64,000 nucleotides of DNA from Anaerobacterium chartisolvens (GCF_003337415.1 NZ_QPJT01000001.1:62001-126000), one strand, 5' to 3'. Counted from the stretch's first letter, positions 30,998 to 39,405 are shown. Notes: a model not told the origin generated them from the letters alone. A program made the numbers and translations.

Positions 30998-32323
30998 TTA
31001 CTCACCCTCAGTGTTATCATTTTTCTCAAGCAGCTCGTGGGTTCCATCGCGCATGGCCCGCTCCTCATCGGATAATTCGTAACCGAATTTTTCGAGGAAG
31101 TCATAGACCGTGTTAAGCTCCTCATCCTCTTCGTATTGATTAAAATAGTTGTAGTATTTATAGTGAGGAGAGTCAAATGCTGTGTATACGGCAATAAGCA
31201 GGCTGCGCTCCGGCTGAGTCTTTACCTGTTCGGCAATGCTTTCAAAGCTCCATTCGCCATATTCCCCCGTTTCAACCTTAATGTTAAGGATATCGCCGAA
31301 ATCCTCAGTATACTCGATGCAGTCCCGCATTATAGCCCTAAACAGGTATTCAATTATGATTGCCGTGTTCTTTTTTGCTTTTGTGCTTGAAATTTCTTTG
31401 ACGAAAGTCCGTCTGAGCTGATATGCCCTCTTTGTTATTTCGCCCAATGCAGTACTCCGCTGTTGCCGTTCTTTATATTTTTCATTCTCATATTTTTCAT
31501 CCTCGGCTTCTGTGCTGGATGCACTGGCCGCTGTCTGTGATCCTTTTTTGTAGAGCGTGATGTAACCGTGTTTTGATGCCTCAAAAAAGTATTCCACGGT
31601 GTCGGTATCATCGGGGGCAGTAACTTCGGGGTTGTTGCCGGCAGAGGTGTAATAGGTTTTTACCTGCTGTAGCCCTGCGCTGTTATTGACCTGTGTTGCG
31701 AATTTTTCTAATTGGGATATTGTTAGTGCAATATTCGCTTCTCTTTTTTCTCCGTCTACTGCTTGCTGAAGTTCCCATTTGAAATTGGGCGTCCCGATTT
31801 TGTCAAGGACTTTATTTTTTAGGTCAACATCTTGGATCTTATCCAATTCCGCGTAGTCCATCAGGGTAGCTCCTCGCTCGACCGATGCCTTGAGCTTGTC
31901 ACTGTCCAGTTCCAGCAGCTTGACACGGCGGCGGACGGTCGAGTAGGAAAACCCTGTTTTTTGAGATATGTCGTTAACCGTTTCCCCGAGGTCAAGCATT
32001 AACTGCATGCCTTGGGCCTGCTCCCAAATTGTAAGGTCATTCCGCTGCATGTTCTCAAGGAGCATCGTCGCGACCTGATCCTTTTCATCCATGTCGGCTA
32101 TGACACAGGGGACTTCCGTCAGTCCTGCCAGCTTTGCTGCGGCAAGGCGGCGGTGTCCGATTATTGCGGTATAGGTACCCGCTTCCGGACGCGGAACTAC
32201 CGTTAAGTTTTGCAGTATGCCCTTACCCTTTATGCTTTCCGCAAGCTCGTAAAGATCCCCTAAGTCTTTGCGGGGATTATTCGGATGCGGGTAAATTTTG
32301 TTTATGTCTATAGATTCAATCAT
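30998..32323 (-). CDS. ParB/RepB/Spo0J-type protein (IbrB-like partner)
   Basis: 441 residues. The N-terminus is a full ParB core: IDINKIYPHPNNPRKDLGDLYELAESIKGKGILQNLTVVP, IGHRRLAAAKLAGL and the EQAQGMQLMLDLGETVNDISQKTGFSYSTVRRRVKLL helix-turn-helix. The C-terminal half is unlike chromosomal ParB (EYFFEASKHGYITLYKKGS, then acidic). It lies directly after the PAPS-reductase-like gene, the arrangement of the IbrA/IbrB pair known to regulate prophage genes in E. coli. Not adjacent to ParA, so a regulatory role is at least as likely as partition. Confidence 0.85.
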   Translation of the reverse strand: MIESIDINKIYPHPNNPRKDLGDLYELAESIKGKGILQNLTVVPRPEAGTYTAIIGHRRLAAAKLAGLTEVPCVIADMDEKDQVATMLLENMQRNDLTIWEQAQGMQLMLDLGETVNDISQKTGFSYSTVRRRVKLLELDSDKLKASVERGATLMDYAELDKIQDVDLKNKVLDKIGTPNFKWELQQAVDGEKREANIALTISQLEKFATQVNNSAGLQQVKTYYTSAGNNPEVTAPDDTDTVEYFFEASKHGYITLYKKGSQTAASASSTEAEDEKYENEKYKERQQRSTALGEITKRAYQLRRTFVKEISSTKAKKNTAIIIEYLFRAIMRDCIEYTEDFGDILNIKVETGEYGEWSFESIAEQVKTQPERSLLIAVYTAFDSPHYKYYNYFNQYEEDEELNTVYDFLEKFGYELSDEERAMRDGTHELLEKNDNTEGE

Positions 32324-32363
32324 CTAAAAGCTCCTTTCATATTTTTCCGTTCTTTGAAATACA

Positions 32364-32528
32364 TCATTCCTCGGATTCTCCATCGTACCAGTCTGCATCC
32401 TCGGAATAGTCGCAGATGCTGCATCTCAAGATATAGCTTTCATGCTCCCCTGTATCATCCCAATCCGGCACGATGCTTTCAAGGTAAAGGCTCCCTTCAC
32501 ATTCAGGGCATGGTCCAAAATAACTAAT
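32364..32528 (-). CDS. Small zinc-ribbon protein with apparent ATT start (54 aa)
   Basis: AAGGAGGAG is followed after a normal spacer by a 55-codon frame whose only candidate start near that site is ATT (32528-32526). The product reads SYFGPCPECEGSLYLES ... LRCSICDYSEDADWYDG, a standard two-knuckle zinc ribbon (CPEC and CSIC), so the frame is clearly real. ATT is used rarely as a start, mainly where low expression is useful (infC-type). It lies between the PAPS-reductase-like gene and the ParB-like gene. Confidence 0.65.
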   Translation of the reverse strand: MSYFGPCPECEGSLYLESIVPDWDDTGEHESYILRCSICDYSEDADWYDGESEE

Positions 32529-32554
32529 ATAAACTCCTCCTTCCGACTCGATTT

Positions 32555-33856
32555 TTAGGATGCTATATCTATTTCATCCGAATCCGGATCAAAGTCTGGC
32601 TCCGCTTCTATCCAAGTGTCATCCTTCAGTACCAGCCTATCTACCCTGTCAAAGATGCAGGGCCTTGTATCAAGCAGCTCTTCCGTTGTCTGTAGTACGT
32701 CGAAGAGGGAGGGCTGACCGTTTCTTTTCGCTATTTGGAGTTTCTGTATCTCCGCCGCCATGCCCTTACGCATTATGGCCTCCCATTGCTTTTGATGGGT
32801 ACGGCGTAACATTGCCATATGGTTATTTTGGAATAAGAGGTCTGTACCACATCCCATGCAGCCATTGCGCTTAATTTTGTGAAATTTGCCGTCTGCATCC
32901 GTCCAGCCCATGTCATACAAAGTTGAGTAAGGCACATTGAACCGGTGAATGTATTTCCATATATCATCATCCGTCCAAATGCTTATAGGATTACAATGCC
33001 AGAACGGATCGCCTGACTTTTCAAGGTGCGGCCTGCTGGATTTGAACAGGTACCCTCTTGATATGAAATTTGTCTGCCGGGAGCGGGATTCAGCCGCCAT
33101 TAAACCTTTGAATATTACATCAACGTCATAGTCTGCCTGTACTTTTTCGCTTGGCTCTTTTTTCAGGATATCGCAGCAGGCCTGTGAGATTTTGACCTCA
33201 CTAAGAATCTCATAGTATGCAAGAAGCTTTGCGTCCTCGCTCTGGCTTTTTGAATACCGGAGGAAGCAGTCTATATTTATGCGGTGGGCTTTGAGTCTTG
33301 AAAATGCTTTGCCTAATAGCGGCCAGCCGTATTGATCAGTACACCACCAGTATGATTTTGTTGTGCCTTCGGGCCAGATAAGCCGCTCCCGCTCAAACTT
33401 CTCCTGCAGGTGCGGCGGACACATGGCCTCCAGCGTCGCCGTGCTTTTAAGCTTCCCATCCTCTTTCAATATCCAGTTAAGTTGCTTTTGGTTTATGACA
33501 TGCTGAAGGATCTCTTGCTGGGCTTTGTATTTATAGCACGGGCATTCTGTTTTAAGTGGTGTGGCTTCGCAGAAGTTACACTTCCAGTCCTTTGGTAGTT
33601 GGCGTGAGAACTTAAGGCATTCCGGATACTCTATCCCGGTGTTTCCGTATATGACTACAAGGCGATCAACCGTCTCAGGGAAGTGCGTCCTTATTATGTG
33701 CCATAATACCGTGCTGTCCTTGCCACCGCTGAAGGCAAGAGCGCACCTGTGCCTGCATACTTTTAGTGCTGCTGCTATGGCTTTAACTGCTTCAGCTATT
33801 TTGTAATCCAGATCCTTGTTTTGTTCTATTGTAAGATCTTCATAGCTTATGTACAT
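32555..33856 (-). CDS. PAPS-reductase/ATP-PP-loop family protein (IbrA-like)
   Basis: 433 residues. The PP-loop CALAFSGGKDSTVLWHII (SGGKDS at about 44-49) binds ATP pyrophosphate; VVIYGNTGIEYPE is the second family motif. Several cysteines in pairs (CNFCEATPLKTECPCYKY; RNGCMGCGTD) could hold an iron-sulfur cluster. DDDIWKYIHRFNVPYSTLYDMGW is the DUF3440-like region of IbrA. With the ParB-like protein downstream it forms an IbrA/IbrB-like pair. True sulfate reduction is unlikely in a phage; a regulatory or DNA/RNA thiolation job is inferred. Confidence 0.82.
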   Translation of the reverse strand: MYISYEDLTIEQNKDLDYKIAEAVKAIAAALKVCRHRCALAFSGGKDSTVLWHIIRTHFPETVDRLVVIYGNTGIEYPECLKFSRQLPKDWKCNFCEATPLKTECPCYKYKAQQEILQHVINQKQLNWILKEDGKLKSTATLEAMCPPHLQEKFERERLIWPEGTTKSYWWCTDQYGWPLLGKAFSRLKAHRINIDCFLRYSKSQSEDAKLLAYYEILSEVKISQACCDILKKEPSEKVQADYDVDVIFKGLMAAESRSRQTNFISRGYLFKSSRPHLEKSGDPFWHCNPISIWTDDDIWKYIHRFNVPYSTLYDMGWTDADGKFHKIKRNGCMGCGTDLLFQNNHMAMLRRTHQKQWEAIMRKGMAAEIQKLQIAKRNGQPSLFDVLQTTEELLDTRPCIFDRVDRLVLKDDTWIEAEPDFDPDSDEIDIAS

Positions 33857-34020
33857 TACGCTGCCCCCTCCTTGAATACCGCCGTGATTCTCCGACTCTT
33901 GCGGTATACGTTTATTGCTGTCGGCTTTCCGTAGCTTTCCGCAATAACATCCAGCCTCTCAAGCCACTGGAATATTCGTTCTTCTCTTTCTTCCTCTGTG
34001 TAAAAAAGTTCAATTTCCAT
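33856..34020 (-). CDS. Small acidic/basic helical protein (54 aa)
   Basis: ATG at 34020 with GGAGG six bases upstream; ends in a TAATG overlap with the PAPS-reductase-like gene, so the two are translated together. Sequence MEIELFYTEEEREERIFQWLERLDVIAESYGKP then basic. No known family. Confidence 0.65.
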   Translation of the reverse strand: MEIELFYTEEEREERIFQWLERLDVIAESYGKPTAINVYRKSRRITAVFKEGAA

Positions 34021-34040
34021 GTTTACCTCCGCGCTTTGAA

Positions 34041-34436
34041 TCAGGCCTCAAGCTTATACTTGGTGGTCTGTACCCGCTCGATGTTGATTTTGCCTTTAGC
34101 CGAAACTGATATCTTGGCCTTTGTTATCCCGTCTATCTGGATAGCCCCCCCCTTGATAATGTCATTTGAGATTAATTCAATAAGCCCATTCAGGAGATTA
34201 TGTATTTCCTCTTTTGCTATAGGCTCAAACCCCACTTTCTTGGCATCTGTCCCGAAGAGCTGCTGTACCCGCTCCTTTGCCCTCTCTATTTCCCGCTTCC
34301 GTCCTACTTCTCTTTTTGCCCACGAACAAGAGCAAAGGCTTGTTGCCAGTGCTGTTTTTTCTTCCTCTGTAGCATCTTCGGGATAGTTGGCTATTATTGC
34401 TTCGCTGCAGTATCGGCAGCGTCCAAGTTTAGTCAT
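34041..34436 (-). CDS. Hypothetical protein with N-terminal zinc knuckle (131 aa)
   Basis: Start taken at the ATG that overlaps the stop of the upstream gene. The first 40 residues hold CRYCSEAI and LCSCSW, a four-Cys site; then a long helix (AKREVGRKREIERAKERVQQLFG) and a beta-rich C-terminus (IQIDGITKAKISVSAKGKINIERV). Unknown function in the accessory early region. Confidence 0.6.
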   Translation of the reverse strand: MTKLGRCRYCSEAIIANYPEDATEEEKTALATSLCSCSWAKREVGRKREIERAKERVQQLFGTDAKKVGFEPIAKEEIHNLLNGLIELISNDIIKGGAIQIDGITKAKISVSAKGKINIERVQTTKYKLEA

Positions 34437-34629
34437 TGTTATCACCCGCTTCCCGATTAGCCTCTTCAAGTGCAGCTTCCTCCATTAGCTCGTATGCATC
34501 GTTGGTACCTTGCGCAAAGTCTTCGCAGTTTCCGTATTCATTGAAATGTACAACATCCCCGTTAAGATTTATCATGCAGCTATCTTCAAGATAGTTGATG
34601 CAGTCCGAGTTCCTGCAATGTATGAACAT
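34429..34629 (-). CDS. Hypothetical cysteine-containing protein (66 aa)
   Basis: MFIHCRNSDCINYLEDSCMINLNGDVVHFNEYGNCEDF: four cysteines with a spacing that suggests a small zinc-bound fold, often seen in phage early regions. Ends in an acidic helix. Overlaps the gene downstream by eight bases. Confidence 0.6.
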   Translation of the reverse strand: MFIHCRNSDCINYLEDSCMINLNGDVVHFNEYGNCEDFAQGTNDAYELMEEAALEEANREAGDNND

Positions 34630-34631
34630 TG

Positions 34632-35315
34632 TTACTTCACTCCTTCCCGCTCAAATTCAATAACCCATACCCACGGGTTTGTGTCCCATCCAAATCCGCG
34701 AGCTGCGTTGAGACTGTCCCATATGCAAGCAAATCCATCCCGAAAAGTGCCATTGTCATCCTGCATATGCGCTGTTTTTCCTGTCACCGGGCAGGTATAT
34801 GGGTATGTTTTTACGGCTCCCTCACGCCTTGCTTCCTCCTCTGTTATGTCCTGCAGGCGTTCCGCGCTAACGTCAGTAACTTTGAGTAATATCCGAGCTG
34901 CTTCACGCGGCATATGGATGGAAGGTCGCCAGCCATGCTCTGCAACTCCGACGTCAACCGGGTAAACCGGATTGCTGGCCCTGTAGATATACCGATGTGA
35001 ATATCTCCCGCTTGGCAGGTCGGGTTCACCTGCAGTCAGATCATGCATGTGGGTTTCGTAATGCCAAGTTTCCTTTACCCACAAGATATCCCCCGGAAGG
35101 CAATAAGGCCTAAACTTCATTCGGGTACATCCATCTATAAAGGCCGGTATGTCTGGCGCGTATCCTCCCCAGTATGCCTCAAAGGTCCCATCATCCATTT
35201 CCTCAAACCTATGTGTTTCCGGTGGTACTCGCTTGATAATTCTCCGTGTTAGCGTCTTGCGTCCGGCTAATATCGCTTTTACCATGCTTGTAGAAAACAG
35301 GATCGGTTTTTCCAT
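34632..35315 (-). CDS. ASCH/PUA-like phage protein (227 aa)
   Basis: MEKPILFSTSMVKAILAGRKTLTRRIIK is the hallmark start of phage ASCH-type proteins (K-ILFs..MV.AIL.G.KT.TRR), and GDILWVKETWHYE is its second motif. Such domains bind RNA or modified nucleotides. The C-terminal CIWDSLNAARGFGWDTNPWVWVIEFE is also typical. Probably works in nucleic acid modification or RNA-linked regulation. Confidence 0.82.
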   Translation of the reverse strand: MEKPILFSTSMVKAILAGRKTLTRRIIKRVPPETHRFEEMDDGTFEAYWGGYAPDIPAFIDGCTRMKFRPYCLPGDILWVKETWHYETHMHDLTAGEPDLPSGRYSHRYIYRASNPVYPVDVGVAEHGWRPSIHMPREAARILLKVTDVSAERLQDITEEEARREGAVKTYPYTCPVTGKTAHMQDDNGTFRDGFACIWDSLNAARGFGWDTNPWVWVIEFEREGVK

Positions 35316-35333
35316 ATCTCTAATCTCCTCCCC

Positions 35334-35981
35334 TTAATCCCAAATAAGACCGCCCTTGAAGCCATATGTAAACCCCGTGGCCGCTTCAAGCTTGTTCTGA
35401 TGCTCGCGCTGCTTTGAGAAAAATGCCTCCAGCCCTGCGTCTGATAGTACTCTGTCTCCCGGTGCAGCTCCGTCAAAGCCCTCTCCGTTTTCTATGTCTT
35501 GCTTTGTCAGGGGCTTAAACTCACAGTTGAGGCCAACCCACTCCGCAAAGTCGTTTTCCATGTAGTCTATAACATGTCTGATTTTGTAATCCTTCCTGTA
35601 TTCGTCTGTATGTAGCCCCGGAGGTATTTGACCGAGAATTCTTTCAATTTGCCGCCCTGTCAGGTGGGCATCTTCGTAGAATTTATGGCCTCCGTCTATG
35701 TAGACCTGGTTGCCGTCTGCACATACGACAATGCCGATCATCCTCGCGCTGCTGCTTCCGTCCATGCTCTCAAGTTCGTTCCGCCTCTCTACATGGGACA
35801 GAGGTACTCCCTCTTTGCGCTCCTCCTCGGTGCGCATGTTGTACAGGGAGATCGATATTAAAAGGTTCAGGCCGGGGACAACTTTATCGTATTGCGGCTT
35901 ATTTATTATCACGCCTTTGCTCCTTGCAGGTATGAAATAGCCGCCAAATTTCATATCTTTTCTGGTTATGCAGTCAATCAT
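35334..35981 (-). CDS. Hypothetical protein (215 aa)
   Basis: MIDCITRKDMKFGGYFIPARSKGVII, then IGIVVCADGNQVYIDGGHKFYEDAHLTGRQ and a C-terminal LSDAGLEAFFSKQREHQNKLEAATGF. Mixed alpha/beta, soluble; no family recognised. Its ATG overlaps the previous stop (ATGA). Confidence 0.6.
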   Translation of the reverse strand: MIDCITRKDMKFGGYFIPARSKGVIINKPQYDKVVPGLNLLISISLYNMRTEEERKEGVPLSHVERRNELESMDGSSSARMIGIVVCADGNQVYIDGGHKFYEDAHLTGRQIERILGQIPPGLHTDEYRKDYKIRHVIDYMENDFAEWVGLNCEFKPLTKQDIENGEGFDGAAPGDRVLSDAGLEAFFSKQREHQNKLEAATGFTYGFKGGLIWD

Positions 35982-36439
35982 AAGCCCCCTCCCTCATCAT
36001 CCCAATAAGACATTTCCTCCGCTATGATTTCATTAAGCTCGGATATGCTGTCTAAATTCGGGTTTTCGACAGCAAGCATTTCGAGAGTTTTAAGCATTCC
36101 CGCTTCCTGCAGGTCTGCTATGTTCTTTAGTAGTTCCGTTATTCTGTTGGGTTCTTCTGGTTCTTTTAGTGTAACCACAGCATCTGCAGTGTCTAACCAG
36201 TCAAGGTCAGAATGGCCCCACAGGGAATAATCCGCGGCTATTGCAAGTATTTTTGCTTTATCGACTGTTATTTCTGTCGTTGTTCCTTCCAGTGAATCCT
36301 CCGTCCCAGTAACTTCAACTTCTGAGCATTTGGAGATATCTCTTCGCAGCTCTTCCAATTTCTCAGCTTCCTGCTTTAAAGCCTCATATTCTCTTAAGGG
36401 TAAAATAACCGTGCCTTCTAAAGTAGCCAGTCTTTCCAT
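35978..36439 (-). CDS. Hypothetical acidic coiled-coil protein (153 aa)
   Basis: Begins MERLATLEGTVILPLREYEALKQEAEKLEELRRD, a strand followed by a coiled coil, then an acidic alpha-helical part ending EIIAEEMSYWDDEGGGL. The start resembles proteins of antitoxin or structural-accessory type, but no assignment is justified. Three bases downstream of the ParB-fusion gene. Confidence 0.6.
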   Translation of the reverse strand: MERLATLEGTVILPLREYEALKQEAEKLEELRRDISKCSEVEVTGTEDSLEGTTTEITVDKAKILAIAADYSLWGHSDLDWLDTADAVVTLKEPEEPNRITELLKNIADLQEAGMLKTLEMLAVENPNLDSISELNEIIAEEMSYWDDEGGGL

Positions 36440-36442
36440 TGT

Positions 36443-37651
36443 CTAATCCTCCTCAATAAATTTTTTATATACCAGCTTTCCCAGCCTTTGCGCGAGGTCA
36501 ATTTCTGCCGCCATGCCGGGAGTGATTGTTTCCCCAAAGGTCCATATTTCATCTGATAATTTAACCATTTCAAACCCTGCGGTAATGCCTTTATCCCGCT
36601 CCCCATTGTCATTTAATATGCCGTGCAGCATGACATGGCTTGCAAAGGGTATATGTCCTTGTGCTGCTACATGCTTGCAGTATTCGACTGCCTTAAGGTA
36701 GTTTTCTTCCTTCCCGCCGTATGGGGAGCAGACATATATTTTTAGCGGCTTTGGGTTTTGAGGTATAGGGACCGCTTCCGGGTGCTGCTCTTCCCGCTTC
36801 GGAGCCTGCTCTTTTGGTGTTGGTTGCTGCGGCTGTGGTTGGTCTTGGGCTTGGGGCTGCTGCCGGGGCTGCTTCTCCTTCCCTTCTTTCTGAGCCTTTA
36901 TGTCTTTGACGGCTTGGATAGATAGGCTTCCTTTATCTTTGTATTCTTGGTAGGCCTGCTGCTGCTTTTCCTCTGGGAGGCCGGAGAGTTCGTAAGCGGT
37001 GGAGATGTTGACATTGCTTTGCTTCAGCTCTTCTTTAAACTCAGGGGAAAGATTGCTTGATATTGCGTCCATTCTCCCGACCTGAGTAGACGATGTGTTT
37101 AATGTGTCTGCTATAATTTCACGGACGCGGCCCGGAAGCTTTGCTTTTTCCTTATACCGCTCCAGCACACTTCTTAATCGCCTTACTTCCTCTACCTTAT
37201 CCCAGTCCGTTTTTTCTCTTTGCGAATTGGTTAGTATAATCAAAAGCTCTTCCCTAATTTTCTGCAGTGCCGCGTCCTCTTCCGATGACTCAATGCTGCA
37301 GGGGATAAATTCATATTCCCGCTTCCCCTCTTCTACAAGGGCGAGGGAGGCAAGGCGGCGGCGGTGTCCTGCAAGCACTTTGTATTTACCGTTCGGGAGC
37401 GGGGTAACGTTGAGATTTTGCTTTACTCCTCCGGCAAGCTCAATCGCCGTTTTAAGTTCGTCTATCTGGCGCATTGAGTAAAAGTTATCTTCTGAAGGTA
37501 TAAGGTCATAAACGCTTATTGGAATAATCCCGCTTCCCGGCTGCTTACTTTTATTTGCTTTCTTTGGCTCCCGGCCTGTCTGACCTGCTTGTGCCATATT
37601 GTCGTTCAATGAAGCATTGCTTAATAATTGATTAAGGTTAAATTTCCCCAT
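36443..37651 (-). CDS. ParB N-terminal domain fused to a DUF4406/DUF7768-like nucleotide-binding domain
   Basis: About 402 residues from the ATG at 37651 (GGGGGAAAG upstream); an earlier TTG in the same frame lies inside the operator and is not used. Residues about 35-250 are ParB-like: IISVYDLIPSEDNFYSMRQIDELKTAIELAGGVKQNLNV, LAGHRRRLASLALV and helix-turn-helix AYELSGLPEEKQQQAY. A Gln/Pro-rich linker follows. The last 105 residues (PLKIYVCSPYGGKEENYLKAVEYCKHVAAQGHIPFASHVML, GITAGFEMVKLSDEIWTFG) match the Rossmann-like DUF4406 family related to nucleoside deoxyribosyltransferases. It follows ParA, so it is the likely partition partner; the fused domain is unusual. Confidence 0.83.
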   Translation of the reverse strand: MGKFNLNQLLSNASLNDNMAQAGQTGREPKKANKSKQPGSGIIPISVYDLIPSEDNFYSMRQIDELKTAIELAGGVKQNLNVTPLPNGKYKVLAGHRRRLASLALVEEGKREYEFIPCSIESSEEDAALQKIREELLIILTNSQREKTDWDKVEEVRRLRSVLERYKEKAKLPGRVREIIADTLNTSSTQVGRMDAISSNLSPEFKEELKQSNVNISTAYELSGLPEEKQQQAYQEYKDKGSLSIQAVKDIKAQKEGKEKQPRQQPQAQDQPQPQQPTPKEQAPKREEQHPEAVPIPQNPKPLKIYVCSPYGGKEENYLKAVEYCKHVAAQGHIPFASHVMLHGILNDNGERDKGITAGFEMVKLSDEIWTFGETITPGMAAEIDLAQRLGKLVYKKFIEED

Positions 37652-37670
37652 ATACTTTCCCCCTTTTTTG

Positions 37671-37712
37671 TTGTGTCCGAATGTGTCCGAATTGGACAAC
37701 TTTTCGGACAAC
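37671..37712. promoter_or_regulatory. Palindromic operator/centromere-like site between parA and parB genes
   Basis: Four copies of a TGTCC(G)AA motif: two direct (TGTGTCCGAA TGTGTCCGAA, 37672-37691) and two inverted (TTGGACAA, 37692-37699; TTCGGACAA, 37703-37711). They form an extended palindrome in the 62 bases between the ParA stop and the ParB-fusion start. Similar sites are bound by ParB proteins (parS) or used for autorepression. Confidence 0.65.
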
Positions 37713-37713
37713 T

Positions 37714-38475
37714 TTATTTGCCTAGGTATTCTTCGACAAGCTTAATGTAGTCGAGGGCCGCGCCGCTCCGCTTTGAGTACTCCAATATAGGCATTGCCGC
37801 AAAGGTGCTTTCATCCACCTTCTCGGTGCGACGTATATGGGTGTTAAAGACGGGGTATTCCTTTTGATTCTTAAGCCACTCCTCCCCCTGCCGATTTACA
37901 TCGTTGTTTTGGTAGGAGGTAATCAAGCAGCCCTTAAGGTTAAGCTCCGGGTTTAAGTCCTCCTTGGTGTTATCAATCTGCTCCTTAAGCTCTGCAAGCC
38001 CGTCAAATGCGAACTTGTCTATTTTAATAGGGATTATTATGTCGTCGGAGGCTACCAAGGCATTTATGGTGCTGATGTTGATGTCGGGCGCATTGTCTAT
38101 AATGCAATAGTCATAATTGCTCGCTATGGAGCGGAGAGCTGTCTTAAAGCGTGTTTGCTGGGGACGTGTCGTGTCAAGCATTACCTGAAGGTTTGCTTTA
38201 AGCAGGGTCATGTTACAGGGGATGAGGTTTAGGTTTTCGTATTGGGTAGGTATAATAATTTCTTCCATGCAGGGGTTGCGGGTAGTCAGGATATCCGCTA
38301 CTCCCTGTCTGTCATAGCTGTGCAGGTTGTAAAGCTTGGAGGAGTTGCCCTGCTTATCGTTGTCTATAAGCAGGACTTTTTTGTTATGTACCGTTGCAAG
38401 TATGTGTGCCATGTTTGCTGCTGTGATTGTTTTTGCTACCCCTCCCTTAAGGTTTATAATAGATGTTGTTCGCAT
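37714..38475 (-). CDS. ParA/Soj-type partition ATPase
   Basis: 253 residues. Deviant Walker A KGGVAKTITAANMAHIL (residues 10-16 core KGGVAKT), Walker A' KVLLIDNDKQGNSSKL and Walker B DYCIIDNAPDINIST. Type Ib ParA without an N-terminal helix-turn-helix. It would separate replicated prophage or plasmid-form DNA, with the ParB-like protein downstream. Note that the usual D in LIDxDxQ is kept (LIDNDKQ). GAGG precedes the ATG by eight bases. Confidence 0.93.
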   Translation of the reverse strand: MRTTSIINLKGGVAKTITAANMAHILATVHNKKVLLIDNDKQGNSSKLYNLHSYDRQGVADILTTRNPCMEEIIIPTQYENLNLIPCNMTLLKANLQVMLDTTRPQQTRFKTALRSIASNYDYCIIDNAPDINISTINALVASDDIIIPIKIDKFAFDGLAELKEQIDNTKEDLNPELNLKGCLITSYQNNDVNRQGEEWLKNQKEYPVFNTHIRRTEKVDESTFAAMPILEYSKRSGAALDYIKLVEEYLGK

Positions 38476-38517
38476 TTTATTTGCCTCGCTTTCGTTTATT
38501 TTTTTTGGGGTTTGGTT

Positions 38518-38850
38518 TTATGGGTATACCGCTAGAATAAATGGTTTTTGGGGTTTGTTTTTCCGGAGTTCGTACCTCAAGGCCCTCTTTAGTGGTATAT
38601 CTACACAAGGGTAGCCTTCATAAGGGACCAGAGTATAGGCTGTGGCCCTTCTCCGTCTTTTTGTCGGTATGAGTCTTATTGTGTACGACATGTACTGCCT
38701 TTTCATGTCTACCTCGGGTGGCGGGTAGTTGATATCATCCCGCTCCAGACCGCATTCCTTCATGAACCACTCTGCCGCTTCCTGCCAGCTTCTCGCTGCC
38801 ACCGTACACATGTCATCTAGCTCAAATGCTCTCCATCTTTTTTTACGCAT
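38518..38850 (-). CDS. Hypothetical basic protein (110 aa)
   Basis: MRKKRWRAFELDDMCTVAARSWQEAAEWFMKECGLERDDIN followed by strands; basic throughout (RLIPTKRRRRATAYTLV). GGAG eight bases before the ATG. Unknown, lies between RecU and ParA genes. Confidence 0.6.
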   Translation of the reverse strand: MRKKRWRAFELDDMCTVAARSWQEAAEWFMKECGLERDDINYPPPEVDMKRQYMSYTIRLIPTKRRRRATAYTLVPYEGYPCVDIPLKRALRYELRKNKPQKPFILAVYP

Positions 38851-38866
38851 GCATATTCTCCTTTCG

Positions 38867-39391
38867 TTAGTTGGATTGCGGGTGTATATAGTCCAGAAAC
38901 ATTACTGCTCCTGTAAATCTCACCCGGTACTTTTCCACATCCGCCTGCGTTACGTATTGCCTGCCATAATGAAGCTTCATGTCCCGCCATCTGGTCCAGG
39001 GAATGAAATAGTGTCTGTCTTGAATACCTGCACAGACCGCAGTAAGGGCTCCAAGCTTACGGTGGTATTCCAGCACGTCCATTTGCTCGGTTGTCAGTAC
39101 ATCCCTTTTCATTCGGTCCGTTGTGGTGTATTTGGCTTCAAATACAATAGACCGGCCCTCGGAAAGTGTCCCTTGGAAGTCAGGCTGTGCCGGGGCGGTG
39201 AACCGGCCTGTAAATTCTCCGTTTGGGTGTTTCTTTGTTACCCTGAAGGGCTCGGGTGTTTTGTCTATTTCTGCAATGCCCCGGTTCCGGTAAGTCTGGC
39301 AGGCTGCCTTTATGCTGTTTTCAAATAAAAGTCCTTGGGCATTGTTGACTTTGCCTCGCCAAGATTGTTTTAGCTGTTTTTCGTTTATCAT
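38867..39391 (-). CDS. Holliday junction resolvase, RecU-type
   Basis: About 174 residues from the ATG at 39391 (GGGAGGTCACTC upstream); an earlier start is inside the neighbouring gene. GLLFENSIKAACQTYRNRGIAEIDKTPEPF holds the first helix, PAQPDFQGTLSEGRSIVFEAKYT is the PD-(D/E)xK nuclease core with D and E-x-K, and KRDVLTTEQMDVLEYHRKLGA follows. Resolves branched recombination or replication intermediates before packaging. Confidence 0.9.
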   Translation of the reverse strand: MINEKQLKQSWRGKVNNAQGLLFENSIKAACQTYRNRGIAEIDKTPEPFRVTKKHPNGEFTGRFTAPAQPDFQGTLSEGRSIVFEAKYTTTDRMKRDVLTTEQMDVLEYHRKLGALTAVCAGIQDRHYFIPWTRWRDMKLHYGRQYVTQADVEKYRVRFTGAVMFLDYIHPQSN

Positions 39392-39405
39392 GAGTGACCT
39401 CCCCT

